Source: Gammaproteobacteria bacterium
GTDB lineage: Bacteria > Pseudomonadota > Gammaproteobacteria > Burkholderiales > Burkholderiaceae_B
Direction: 5' to 3'
DNA length: 64,000 nucleotides
Assembly: GCA_030832095.1 (NCBI GenBank)
Contig: JAURJT010000019.1
Coordinates: forward strand, 1-64,000
Part shown: piece after piece, positions 45,851-54,174 of the stretch
Position numbering within the stretch: the first letter of the stretch is position 1
How the letters are laid out: each line of letters starts with the position of its first letter
Program-made: the position numbers and the translations under genes
Notes under the pieces: model-generated
What the model was told of the DNA's origin: nothing
The model's input: the letters and a program-made list of their open reading frames with translations, nothing else
Databases searched by the model: none

Positions 45851-46672
45851 TTAATATTGCTTAGTGATATAGGGCTTGCTCAACCGCTGCCCTACAAAGT
45901 AACTCGCGACCAGTATGGCAACGATAAATACCCCTAGCCAGACTTCTTTGCCCGAGCGCCAGCCGTCAAAAGTTGGATTAATTTCGCTCAAAATACTGAC
46001 GACCGCTACCAAGATACTCACGCCCGAGACCGCAAGCGCCATCACCCTTGAGGCAACTCGCGCCGTGTGATCAGACCGTTTGATCAACTTAGCGATGAAT
46101 AAGCCGTTGATGCCATCGGTAATCAGCATCCCAACCACAAAGAGCAGCGCGAAAATCACTGCAAAGTGCCAAGCCTGATATTTACTGGCAAGAACTACAG
46201 ACAAAGACGCTTGACTCAGCGTGTCAAAAGACAGCGCAAACACTGCGCCAACCGCGAGCATTGCGCCGGGATGACGAACATTTAGCATGCGAGCAAAAAA
46301 ACTTTGGCGCCAACCCTTGAGCTGCACCGCTTCGTGTGCAGGCGTGCCCAGCACACTCAACAGATTTAAGACGGCTAGGCCAAGCAAAATCGTGATTGAC
46401 ACCCAGGTACCGAACGTATCGAACCAAACAGGGACATCAAATGTTTTTGCCAGGCTTGCCGCATAGATTGAAAGCGGCACAATCACCAAACCGTGACCCA
46501 GCGAAAAAAGCAGCCCAGCCATTTTTGCGAGAACTGGCCGCTCGCTGCTGTTGTAGCGAGTCAAGCCATCGATCGCTGCCAAGTGGTCGGGATCGAAACC
46601 GTGACGGATGCCTAGCATCAGCACAACGAGCGCCAAACCGAAAAGGTCTTCTGGAAATTGCTCAAGACTCAT
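45851..46672 (-). CDS. NiCoT-family nickel/cobalt permease
   Basis: A 273-residue membrane protein with about seven to eight segments. The NiCoT signature is in helix 2: IRHGFDPDHLAAID, close to the classical RHA(V/F)DADHI; a second family stretch is LSFDTLSQASL. It imports Ni2+ or Co2+. An 18-codon open frame lies just upstream and the divergent DUF2946/TonB-receptor genes lie beyond, which places it in a metal-related neighbourhood. Confidence 0.88.
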   Translation of the reverse strand: MSLEQFPEDLFGLALVVLMLGIRHGFDPDHLAAIDGLTRYNSSERPVLAKMAGLLFSLGHGLVIVPLSIYAASLAKTFDVPVWFDTFGTWVSITILLGLAVLNLLSVLGTPAHEAVQLKGWRQSFFARMLNVRHPGAMLAVGAVFALSFDTLSQASLSVVLASKYQAWHFAVIFALLFVVGMLITDGINGLFIAKLIKRSDHTARVASRVMALAVSGVSILVAVVSILSEINPTFDGWRSGKEVWLGVFIVAILVASYFVGQRLSKPYITKQY

Positions 46673-46688
46673 TTGCTTAGCTCAACCG

Positions 46689-46745
46689 TTACGCATCAAA
46701 GTCTTGCTCTAATGACGCATCCAGCGGGAATATGATCTTGTTCAT
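46689..46745 (-). CDS. Possible 18-residue leader ORF before the nickel/cobalt permease
   Basis: A short frame (MNKIIFPLDASLEQDFDA) starts with ATG 46745 after a GAGAG purine run and ends 16 bases before the permease ATG. It could be a translated leader coupled to the permease; the length is too short to judge coding bias, so confidence is low. Confidence 0.3.
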   Translation of the reverse strand: MNKIIFPLDASLEQDFDA

Positions 46746-46864
46746 GGGTGCTCTCTCGTGAAATTGAGTGCATATGATATCTGATCGATAGCGTTTCCAA
46801 GCGCAAATCGACTGGCTTAGCAGGCGGTTGTTTTCAGTGCACGCGGTGCTATGATTTGCGCAAT

Positions 46865-47251
46865 GTGAAGAATCACCTTAATCGCTCCCTCTGGGTATGG
46901 CTCACGGCCATCTCAGTACTGCTCTCGGCGTTGATGCCTACGCTGTCGCATTCTGCACGCTTGCAGTCTGCCGATGGGTCATTGGCACCGGTCTGTACCA
47001 GCAGCGGGATGAAATGGCTGGATACTAATTCTGGCGAACTGCGCGAGCAGAGCGTAACGGAGGAAACAACCTTAAGCGCTGAGCACTGCGCGTGGTGTAC
47101 GGTACACCCCGTTACCTTAACGTCTTCACAAAAAGTCGTTGCCCCATTATTTTTAAGCCTAGCCAAAGCTGCGCTGCCAGTTTCAGCGCCACACTCTCAC
47201 CCCTTCTCTTGGCCGCCCTCTCACCCTAGAGCGCCCCCCGTCGCCGCTTAA
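46865..47251 (+). CDS. DUF2946-like exported protein
   Basis: About 128 residues, read from GTG 46865 (an in-frame TTG lies at 46856). The N-terminus has a hydrophobic export segment (LWVWLTAISVLLSALMPTLSHS), followed by a Cys in PVCTSSGMKW, a CAWC pair in EHCAWCTVH, and a Pro/His-rich C-terminus. This is the layout of DUF2946 proteins, small proteins often encoded next to TonB-dependent copper receptors. The cysteines and histidines may bind a metal. The receptor gene follows 149 bases downstream. Confidence 0.7.
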   Translation: MKNHLNRSLWVWLTAISVLLSALMPTLSHSARLQSADGSLAPVCTSSGMKWLDTNSGELREQSVTEETTLSAEHCAWCTVHPVTLTSSQKVVAPLFLSLAKAALPVSAPHSHPFSWPPSHPRAPPVAA

Positions 47252-47292
47252 CGCGGCACGGGACAACCATCAGACTTGCCATCGCACTTTTA

Positions 47293-47307
47293 TTGCGACA
47301 CTCGCAA
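47293..47307 (+). terminator. Small hairpin between DUF2946 gene and receptor
   Basis: A perfect 6-bp stem (TTGCGA/TCGCAA) with a 3-base loop, followed by GGCTTTTGC. It may be a weak terminator or attenuator between the two genes. Confidence 0.35.
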
Positions 47308-47400
47308 GGCTTTTGCTGTCTTACGTGTCTGTTTTGACTTGAACACTGGTTAACGCCCCTCGCGCGACCAGTCTTTCTATGCAGACCTTAGGATTGAATC

Positions 47401-49596
47401 ATGAGAACAACATACGTACGCCGACCCTGGGCCGCCCTATCATTGCTCGCGGTAGCCGCAACTTCTACAGCACAGAACACCCCAAACACCACCACCCCGA
47501 CTGAGATCACCACACTCAGCCCTGTGACGGTGTCCGCAGGCCGTGGGATTGAATTAGAAAGTTTGCCATTCAGCACAACAGTCATCCCCCGCGAAGACGT
47601 CATTGACAGCCCCGAGACTTCAACCGATCAAATCATCAACAAAATCCCTGGGATTTTTGTCAATCAAATCCCTTCAACCTCACTGCACCCAACCGGTAGC
47701 ACCTTTAGTATTCGTGGTTTTGGCACCAGTACTAACGTCAACACCTTGGTGATGGTCGATGGCATCCCGTTTAACGATCCATTTTTTCGCACGGTCAACT
47801 GGGCACGTATCCCAAAAAATTCGATTGAAAGCATCGAGGTCATTCGCGGCGGTGGCGCGACCAGCCTGTGGGGTAACTTGGCCATGGGTGGTGTCGTCAA
47901 TATCGTGACGCGCCCCCCGCAAGAAGACAAGCTGAGTGTCTATTCCGACTACGGTAGCTACAGCACGCTGAACGCAGGCTTTTCTGGACGGATTTTTAAA
48001 ACAGACAAAATGTCGTTGGGCATTAGCTATGACCGCTCGCAAACTCAAGGATATAACGCCACGCCCGAGCGCTATCGAAATCCTTACATGACCGCTACGG
48101 CATCTCAAGTCAATAACTTGACGCTTTATTCGATCTTCACACCAAGCACAGCTTCTAAATATTACGCAAAACTTAATTTGAACGAAACGTCAGAAACCAG
48201 CGCGACGTGGCAAAACGCCAGCAACCAATGGAACAACTACGTGCTGTCTGCGGGCGGCACTACACGTTTTGCAGATAACAGCAGCATCAACTTCAATGCC
48301 TGGGGTGCGTTTCAACAAATGAAAACCACCAATTCAGCCCAAACGCCAACGTTCAATATCTTCACCCCGAGCAGAGGGGTACCGTATATGAGCCAAGACG
48401 AAACAGACAACTATCAAAACTTTGGGATGTCTGTTTTTTATCAAAAAGATTTTGGTCAATTTAAAGACGTGAAATTTGGTGTGGATGGTCGAATCATTTC
48501 ATCAGATGACAACATCAATCAGTACGCCGCAAACGGCTTCAATTCTGCCAATCTGATCAACAAGGGTCAAAATAGCTTTCAAGGTCTGTTTGTCACTGGT
48601 ACCTACAAGTTTAAAGATGCGCCCGTAGACATCAACTTTGGCTTACGCGAAGATTTTTATCAGGTCACCAACTCAAGCTTGACTGGCAACATCTACACAG
48701 CAGGCAAAGCACCAACGCCAATCAATGCACCCCTCGCAAACAATAGTTACGCAAGCTTTAATCCCACCTTGGGTATTAAATACTATGTGAACGATCAATT
48801 TGATCTGCGTGCGGCAGTCTATCGAAACTTTGCGGCACCGGGTATGAATCAGTTGTATCGAACCTTTCTGAGCGGCTCTTCGATCACGATTGCTAATCCC
48901 AACTTGGCACCACAAACCAATTTTGGACAAGAAATTGGTTTTGATCTGCGCACCAAAGAAAAAGATGCAAGCCTCTCGGTGACGGTGCTCAACAATAACT
49001 TGAGCAACTTTATCGATGGAGCAACGATGTGCACGACGGTTGCTACCTGTAACCCACTGATCGCAGGAACCGGCCTTGCAGCGGGTAGCATTACAAGCTT
49101 GAGACAAAACGTTAATGCAGGTAGCGCAACGCTTCGTGGCTACGAAATTTTGGGTCAAGCCACGCTATCCAAAACAGTCAAAGTCAATCTAGGTTTTACG
49201 CAGACGTGGGCTTATTTGACTTCGTCTGATTATGTCGCATCGCCCACCAATGAACAGCTTGGTCAAGTTCCTCCTTGGATGCTCAATGCAGGCGTTCAAT
49301 GGCAAGCGACGCCCGAGTTAGCCTTATCTGGTCAACTACAGTCGTTTCCGTCCTTCTGGAACAGCACTGCGCACACTCAGTTAAATGACGGCGCCACCCT
49401 CGTCAATCTTGGTTTTAGGTACCAACTTGATAAAACAGTGCAGCTGTATGGCAATGTCCAGAACCTGTTTAACTTCAATTATCTAGCACAGGGCATGACC
49501 TATACCGCCTATCAAAGCAGTGCGATCAGCTCGTCAGGCGTACCAAGCATGGGCCCACCGCGCTGGTTCACACTGGGTGTCAGGGCAACGTTTTAA
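47401..49596 (+). CDS. TonB-dependent outer membrane receptor
   Basis: A 731-residue TonB-dependent transporter. It has a signal peptide (to about residue 25, TSTAQ), a TonB-box-like stretch SPVTVSA, a plug domain with SIRGFGTSTNV, DGIPFNDPF and the typical EVIRGGGATSLWGNLAMGGVVNIVT, and a beta-barrel ending in an aromatic strand (FTLGVRATF). The ligand is not given by sequence; neighbours (DUF2946, beta-propeller/thioredoxin protein, NiCoT permease, TonB) point to a metal or metal chelate. Confidence 0.93.
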   Translation: MRTTYVRRPWAALSLLAVAATSTAQNTPNTTTPTEITTLSPVTVSAGRGIELESLPFSTTVIPREDVIDSPETSTDQIINKIPGIFVNQIPSTSLHPTGSTFSIRGFGTSTNVNTLVMVDGIPFNDPFFRTVNWARIPKNSIESIEVIRGGGATSLWGNLAMGGVVNIVTRPPQEDKLSVYSDYGSYSTLNAGFSGRIFKTDKMSLGISYDRSQTQGYNATPERYRNPYMTATASQVNNLTLYSIFTPSTASKYYAKLNLNETSETSATWQNASNQWNNYVLSAGGTTRFADNSSINFNAWGAFQQMKTTNSAQTPTFNIFTPSRGVPYMSQDETDNYQNFGMSVFYQKDFGQFKDVKFGVDGRIISSDDNINQYAANGFNSANLINKGQNSFQGLFVTGTYKFKDAPVDINFGLREDFYQVTNSSLTGNIYTAGKAPTPINAPLANNSYASFNPTLGIKYYVNDQFDLRAAVYRNFAAPGMNQLYRTFLSGSSITIANPNLAPQTNFGQEIGFDLRTKEKDASLSVTVLNNNLSNFIDGATMCTTVATCNPLIAGTGLAAGSITSLRQNVNAGSATLRGYEILGQATLSKTVKVNLGFTQTWAYLTSSDYVASPTNEQLGQVPPWMLNAGVQWQATPELALSGQLQSFPSFWNSTAHTQLNDGATLVNLGFRYQLDKTVQLYGNVQNLFNFNYLAQGMTYTAYQSSAISSSGVPSMGPPRWFTLGVRATF

Positions 49597-49607
49597 TTCG
49601 TCGTGCA

Positions 49608-49637
49608 ACAGCCTTTCTCATTTTGTAGAGAGGCTGT
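49608..49637 (+). terminator. Stem-loop after the receptor gene
   Basis: A perfect 7-bp inverted repeat (ACAGCCT/AGGCTGT) separated by 16 bases begins 12 bases after the receptor stop. It may end the receptor transcript or allow reduced expression of the downstream gene. Confidence 0.4.
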
Positions 49638-49674
49638 CTCGATTCTTCACCTCACTTTGGTTAAGCAAGTGACT

Positions 49675-49758
49675 TTATTGAACAAGCAGATGAGTCTGAT
49701 GAAAAAGCAGAAGACTCTCATCACTGAGCAGATGGTTCTAATAAATAAGCAAATGGAA
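49675..49758 (+). repeat. Four 21-bp degenerate tandem repeats in the spacer before the beta-propeller gene
   Basis: Units at 49675, 49696, 49717 and 49738 share a core (aagcagatg and variants). Read in the frame of the receptor's stop codon they encode heptads such as LLNKQMS, LMKKQKT, LITEQMV and LINKQME, a leucine-zipper-like pattern. An ATG at 49690 would give a 28-residue peptide ending at 49776, overlapping the next gene start. Whether it is translated is unknown. Confidence 0.7.
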
Positions 49759-49760
49759 AT

Positions 49761-51485
49761 ATGCAGATGGCTCTGATCATGCACATGAAGCAACTAGCAC
49801 TCGGTTCCACGTTAAGGCTTGCTCAAAGCCTGTGGCTCACAGGTATGGTGAGCGCGGGGGGGATACTCGCTCAGCCCATCGCCTTTGCGCAGCACTCTCA
49901 CGGAGCGCAAGCGACAACAATCGCGGCAAGCCCTGCAACCCGAACGAGTACAGCGGCACAATGCAAAGATACAACGCTACAGTGCGCACGCGCCGCAACA
50001 CCACTCTTTACTCAAGACGGTGCACTGTGGCTAGCCTGGGCGGGCGGCGGAGCGATTTCAATCGCTCGCTCGACAGACCTTGGTGTCAGTTTTGAGCCTC
50101 GCACAGAGATCGCTCAACACGGCGCTTTTCTAGATACGGGCCCCGATGCGCGCCCACAGTTGGTCAGCGATAAACAAAATAATCTGATCATTGCCTATGG
50201 TTTCTTTCGCGACAAAAACTGGAATGCACAGGTCAACGTTTCACGCTCTGTCGATGGCGGAAAGAACTTTTCTGCGCCGGCACCGATCAGCCAAGATCCA
50301 ACTAGCCAGCGGTTTCCTAGCTTACTGACCGACCCGCAGGGCCAGATTTTTGCGAGTTGGATTGATAAGCGCCTAGTCGCTCAAGCAAACAAGTCGGGTA
50401 AAAAACAGTTAGGCGGCTCAATCGCCTATGCATGGTCACCTGACGGTGCGCAAACATTTTCGCAAGAGAGCATTGCGCAAGCGAGCAGTTGCGAGTGTTG
50501 TCGAATTGCGTCTGCGCTGACCCCAGAGGGCTTACCAGTGATCTTGTATCGTGCAATTTTTGAAGGCTCGGTGCGTGATCATGCAACACAAACGTTTACA
50601 ACGCCTACACAACCGGGCCCGACTCGCCGCGTTGCAGTGGATGCGTGGGCGACCGATAGCTGCCCACATCACGGCCCAGCGCTCGCGGTCTCTGCAGCAG
50701 GCGTGCAACACGTCGCCTGGTTTACGCAGGGCAGCGCTAGGACTGGAAGTTTTTATGCACGCTCGACCGATCAGGGAAAAACCTATTCAAACCCCGTTGC
50801 CATCGGTAACCCCGAAGCAATGCCAGGGCGCCCATACCTACTCTCTACTCGATCAGCACTTTGGTTGACCTGGAAAGAATTTGACGGCAAACGCACTGCA
50901 GTCTTTGCCCAGTATTCAACTGACGATGGCGTGCAATGGTCATCCCCCAAAATGATCGCTGAAACGGTGGGCTACTCTGATCATCCCTTACTCATTCAAC
51001 GCGAGGGTATTGCCTACCTGTCTTGGTTGACAGCAGCGCAGGGCTATCGTTTGCTTAAGCTCGAGGTCGACAGCCCAAAGCTAGCTCTGTATCAACCGGG
51101 CGATTGGAAAAAAATCCTTACCGCCGGTCGTGGCAAGCCTCAAATCATACATTTTTGGGGTTTCACCTGCGGACCTTGTCTCGAAGAATTACCACACTGG
51201 GGTAAGTTTTTAAAAGAATTTGCAAGCGTAAAAACTGTGTTCATCGAAGTCGATCAGGTGCCGTTGGCAACAGCGGCACAAGCGCTCGCTCAGGCAGGCC
51301 TTGAACATCGAGACAATCGTGCCAGTGCTGCCGTCTTTGATGAATACCTGCGCCATGAGATTGACCCAAAATGGCAGGGTGAGCTACCAATTACGATGTT
51401 AGTGAGCGCGAAGGGTGAAGTCAGACGAATACGCGGGGCGGTAAATTTTGAGCAGATTCGCGCTTGGCTACAAGCGCAACGGTAG
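49761..51485 (+). CDS. Secreted beta-propeller (sialidase-like/BNR) protein fused to a TlpA-type thioredoxin domain
   Basis: A 574-residue protein with a signal peptide ending IAFAQ (about residue 44). Residues about 60-440 show repeated BNR/Asp-box-like patterns of sialidase-like propellers (SRSTDLGVSFEP, SRSVDGGKNFSAP, AWSPDGAQTFSQ, ARSTDQGKTYSNP). Two cysteine motifs are notable: CECC at 244-247 and CPHH at 301-304, possible metal sites. The C-terminus from about 455 is a thioredoxin of the TlpA type with CGPC at 470-473 and the cis-Pro region GELPITMLVS. It should act in the periplasm in thiol/disulphide or metal-ligand exchange; no sialidase activity is implied. It follows the receptor and faces tonB. 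Confidence 0.82.
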   Translation: MQMALIMHMKQLALGSTLRLAQSLWLTGMVSAGGILAQPIAFAQHSHGAQATTIAASPATRTSTAAQCKDTTLQCARAATPLFTQDGALWLAWAGGGAISIARSTDLGVSFEPRTEIAQHGAFLDTGPDARPQLVSDKQNNLIIAYGFFRDKNWNAQVNVSRSVDGGKNFSAPAPISQDPTSQRFPSLLTDPQGQIFASWIDKRLVAQANKSGKKQLGGSIAYAWSPDGAQTFSQESIAQASSCECCRIASALTPEGLPVILYRAIFEGSVRDHATQTFTTPTQPGPTRRVAVDAWATDSCPHHGPALAVSAAGVQHVAWFTQGSARTGSFYARSTDQGKTYSNPVAIGNPEAMPGRPYLLSTRSALWLTWKEFDGKRTAVFAQYSTDDGVQWSSPKMIAETVGYSDHPLLIQREGIAYLSWLTAAQGYRLLKLEVDSPKLALYQPGDWKKILTAGRGKPQIIHFWGFTCGPCLEELPHWGKFLKEFASVKTVFIEVDQVPLATAAQALAQAGLEHRDNRASAAVFDEYLRHEIDPKWQGELPITMLVSAKGEVRRIRGAVNFEQIRAWLQAQR

Positions 51486-51499
51486 CTTCTGACGGCTCT

Positions 51500-52567
51500 C
51501 TATTGCCGTTTAAATTGAATCGGCACGAGCACCGAAGCGGACACGTTATCGCTGCCGCGCTTGGCGGGTACAAAACGCCACTGGCGCACCGCTTGCAAGC
51601 CAGCCTCATCCAAACGCTCGAACCCGCTTGAGTTGCGGATCTCGACACTGAGCGGCGTGCCCTCGGCGCTCACTCGCACGAGCAACAGTACGGTGCCTTC
51701 TTCTTTCAGACGTCGCGACTGCGAAGGGTAGGCGGGCGCTGGGTTATGTAAATAATCAGCGTCAAAACGCGCCGCCGTCAAAATAGGCTCGGTGCCTGCG
51801 CCTGGTTGAGTACTACCACTGGCCTGACCAGCCAGACCCTTAGTGCCTGTTGAGGCCGAGTTAGCCGTTGCAGTCGTCCCCCCCCCACTGGGTGTCGTCA
51901 CTTGGGCAGCAGATTTAGGCCGCGCGGAGGCGTCAAGATCGGGCGTTGGCCGCACGGTCGATGTCGTTGCCGCTTTGGTTGGAGTCTGTGTGGGAGTAGA
52001 GAGAGCAGAGGGAGTAGAGGGAGTAGAGGGAGTAGAGGGAGTAGAGGGAGTAGAGGGAGTAGAGGGAGTAGAGGGAGTAATTGGAGTCGGTTCAGTCGGT
52101 GCGATCGGTGCTATATCCGGAGTCTGAGTAGGTTGTGCTTGCGCCTCAGGCAACTGTTCGGGTGCGCGCTCGGATGCGACTTGCGAATCGGGCGCGGGAG
52201 GCACGAGCTGTGAAAGTGCGATATCGATCTGCTGAGTCTGTGCAAGTTCAAGCGCGGGCGCAACGGCTGTCGGCAAGATCTCGTTGGCTGGCGCTGCAGC
52301 TTCCACGTCAGGCATAAAACGCTCTGGCGCAGACTCCTCTGATGAGGCCTGCACATCGCCCCCAAGATCTTCGAGACTCAAAATCGAAACTTCAATCGGA
52401 GCGGGCGGCCACGACCAGCTCAGTAAGGCAGCGATCACCGCGCCGTGCACGGCAACAACAACGGCCAGCCGCAACAGCGAAGCCGCGCGCGCTGAGCGAG
52501 GCCACGGCTTTCTTTCAATCGTAACGATCGTGTTTGACACAACAGCGCCTAGTCTTTCATTTGACAC
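51500..52567 (-). CDS. TonB-family energy transducer with Ser-Thr-Pro repeat linker
   Basis: A 355-residue TonB-like protein: N-terminal membrane anchor (LLRLAVVVAVHGAVIAALL), a long Pro/Thr/Ser-rich periplasmic spacer with about seven TPS repeats, and a C-terminal TonB domain (PAPAYPSQSRRLKEEGTVLL to VLVPIQFKRQ). It passes proton-motive energy to receptors such as the one next door. No exbB/exbD is adjacent, so it must share them. A 27-bp duplication gives two GTG starts (52567 and 52540). Confidence 0.9.
   Translation of the reverse strand: MSNERLGAVVSNTIVTIERKPWPRSARAASLLRLAVVVAVHGAVIAALLSWSWPPAPIEVSILSLEDLGGDVQASSEESAPERFMPDVEAAAPANEILPTAVAPALELAQTQQIDIALSQLVPPAPDSQVASERAPEQLPEAQAQPTQTPDIAPIAPTEPTPITPSTPSTPSTPSTPSTPSTPSTPSALSTPTQTPTKAATTSTVRPTPDLDASARPKSAAQVTTPSGGGTTATANSASTGTKGLAGQASGSTQPGAGTEPILTAARFDADYLHNPAPAYPSQSRRLKEEGTVLLLVRVSAEGTPLSVEIRNSSGFERLDEAGLQAVRQWRFVPAKRGSDNVSASVLVPIQFKRQ
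52011..52073 (-). repeat. Seven 9-bp repeats coding for TPS in tonB
   Basis: Seven perfect copies of the 9-bp unit ggagtagag (plus strand) encode Thr-Pro-Ser on the minus strand, with degenerate copies on either side. Copy-number change would lengthen or shorten the TonB spacer without shifting the frame. Confidence 0.95.
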
Positions 52568-52586
52568 AACAGCGCTTAGTCTTTCG
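52533..52586. repeat. 27-bp tandem duplication at the yaeQ/tonB junction
   Basis: The 27-bp segments 52533-52559 and 52560-52586 differ at two positions. The copied stretch holds the last codons and stop region of yaeQ and the GTG-TCA-AA start of tonB, so tonB has two possible starts nine codons apart and the yaeQ tail appears twice. Confidence 0.9.
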
Positions 52587-53124
52587 CCTCGCGCCAGACC
52601 TCTGGCACAAAGGTAATTTGACCTTGATCATTTGAAATAAAAATTTCACCATCTTGAATGTTGGCATGCAAGATCATGCTGCGCTGGGTCTGTGCGGCTA
52701 ACTCGCGAGTATCCTCTGAAGGCAAACACACGACAGTCAAGTTACGCGCCCGCTCGAGCTTGTTGCGAATGCCATCCCACCAAATCTTGCTGTTTTGGCC
52801 GCTATAGCAATACACAACGACCTGTTTGGCACGGCCGCAGGCTTTCAAGATGCGCCGCTCGTCAGGCTGCCCAACCTCAATCCAAAGGTCAATCGAGCCA
52901 GTTAGGTCTTTAAGCCAGATGTCGGGTTCATCAGCGTCACTCAAGCCTTTTGTAAAGGCAAGATCTTCGTGCGCGTGCAGTGCAAACGCCAACACACGCA
53001 CCATTAAGCGCTCTTCGGTCTCTGAAGGATGCCGAGCAAGCGTCAGGGCATGACTGCCGTAATAGTGGCGATCGGCGTCGGCTACGTTAAGCTCGGCTTT
53101 ATAGATAGTTGCGCGTAGGGCCAT
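52576..53124 (-). CDS. yaeQ: YaeQ-family protein
   Basis: A 182-residue YaeQ protein, recognisable from MALRATIYKAELNVADADRH at the start, GLSDADEPDIWLKDLTG, and the Rossmann-like WIEVGQPDERRI and VVVYCYSG. The fold is related to restriction-endonuclease-like domains, but the biochemical role is unsettled. It precedes tonB by eight bases and is probably co-transcribed with it. Confidence 0.9.
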   Translation of the reverse strand: MALRATIYKAELNVADADRHYYGSHALTLARHPSETEERLMVRVLAFALHAHEDLAFTKGLSDADEPDIWLKDLTGSIDLWIEVGQPDERRILKACGRAKQVVVYCYSGQNSKIWWDGIRNKLERARNLTVVCLPSEDTRELAAQTQRSMILHANIQDGEIFISNDQGQITFVPEVWREAKD

Positions 53125-53194
53125 AAATCTAGTGTGTACTGTGCGAAGTCAAGAAGTGGATTATCCTTGATTATCTGATTGAGAGCCTTTTTTA

Positions 53195-53977
53195 ATGACA
53201 AATCCCCATATTGCCGCCATTGCCCAAACCCTTTTAGCGGCTCGCCGTGACCGCCAGCCAGCCGACCCTGCCCTGCACATCGATCAACTGCAATCTAACG
53301 ACGAGGCTTACGCGGTGCAAGAAATGGTGCGCAAAGAACTAGCCCCCGAGCAAGCCACCGTGAGTCGGTACTGGAAATCAGGCGCCTCTTCACGCGAGGC
53401 CAGCTTATTGTCGAGCGCTCTTTTAGACTCAGGCGTCTGGACTAGCCCCGCTCAAGCGCGCGATTGGCCTTTCAATATGCGCTTAATTGAAATCGAAATC
53501 GCTCTCAAAACCAATCGGCTTGTGTCGCCCACCGAGGCCGCGACGCTCACGCACGAACAAGCGCATGCCTTGATTGGCGCGATGGCGGTCACCATCGAGG
53601 TGGTTGACTCACGCTGGCAGCAAACCGAACAACTGCAACCTTTGCTAAAACTCGCAGATTTGCAAACCCACGGCGCGCTGGTGGTTGGCAACTGGATGCC
53701 TTACAGCGCGCAAGAAGCTGAGCGCGACTGGGCGCGCCAACGTTGTACCGTCAAGATCGGTCAGGCGCCCGCCCAAGAATTTGTCGGCACCCATTCGATG
53801 CAAGACCCTCGTTGGCTCTTGCCGTTTTGGCTACGTCAGGTCACCGCGGGCGGCGCTTCAGTACCGGCAGGCACCGTCGTGACCACCGGTACATGGTGTG
53901 GTGTACCAGCAGCTCGATCCGGAGACTTAGTCGTAGCGAGCTTTGACGGCGTTGGCATGACGTCAGTGCAGCTGTAA
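53195..53977 (+). CDS. 2-keto-4-pentenoate hydratase-family protein
   Basis: A 260-residue member of the fumarylacetoacetase/2-oxopent-4-enoate hydratase (MhpD-like) family. Marks are SRYWKSGASSREA near residue 60, EIEIALKTNRL (metal-binding Glu-x-Glu), and VVTTGTWCGVPAARSGDLVVASF at the end. The family adds water to or cleaves 2-oxo acids produced by aromatic meta-cleavage, but this gene has no meta-cleavage dioxygenase beside it. Start of a plus-strand block that leads into a Bug gene. Confidence 0.82.
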   Translation: MTNPHIAAIAQTLLAARRDRQPADPALHIDQLQSNDEAYAVQEMVRKELAPEQATVSRYWKSGASSREASLLSSALLDSGVWTSPAQARDWPFNMRLIEIEIALKTNRLVSPTEAATLTHEQAHALIGAMAVTIEVVDSRWQQTEQLQPLLKLADLQTHGALVVGNWMPYSAQEAERDWARQRCTVKIGQAPAQEFVGTHSMQDPRWLLPFWLRQVTAGGASVPAGTVVTTGTWCGVPAARSGDLVVASFDGVGMTSVQL

Positions 53978-54174
53978 TCGTCCTGAACACCGCAAGAGCG
54001 CAGGTCAACATCGCCGACGCTTGCGCGGCACTCCTACATTGCGCGGGCGAGGGTTGGTCCCTACTAAACATGGCAAAAAAATCGAACTAGATCGGTTAAA
54101 TTTGCAGGATCAGCTCAAAACCACAGACTCAGGCGTCAATAGCCTGAGCTTAAAAATTTCATTCGGAGACCACT

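Noticed and set aside
46673..47400. Cobalamin or nickel/cobalt riboswitch near the permease and receptor
   Set aside because: I looked for the conserved B12-box-like and NiCo core motifs in the spacers and found none by eye; a covariance-model search would be decisive.
51843..52213. Glycine/valine-rich frames opposite tonB
   Set aside because: They are antisense shadows of the 9-bp TPS repeats and have no start context.
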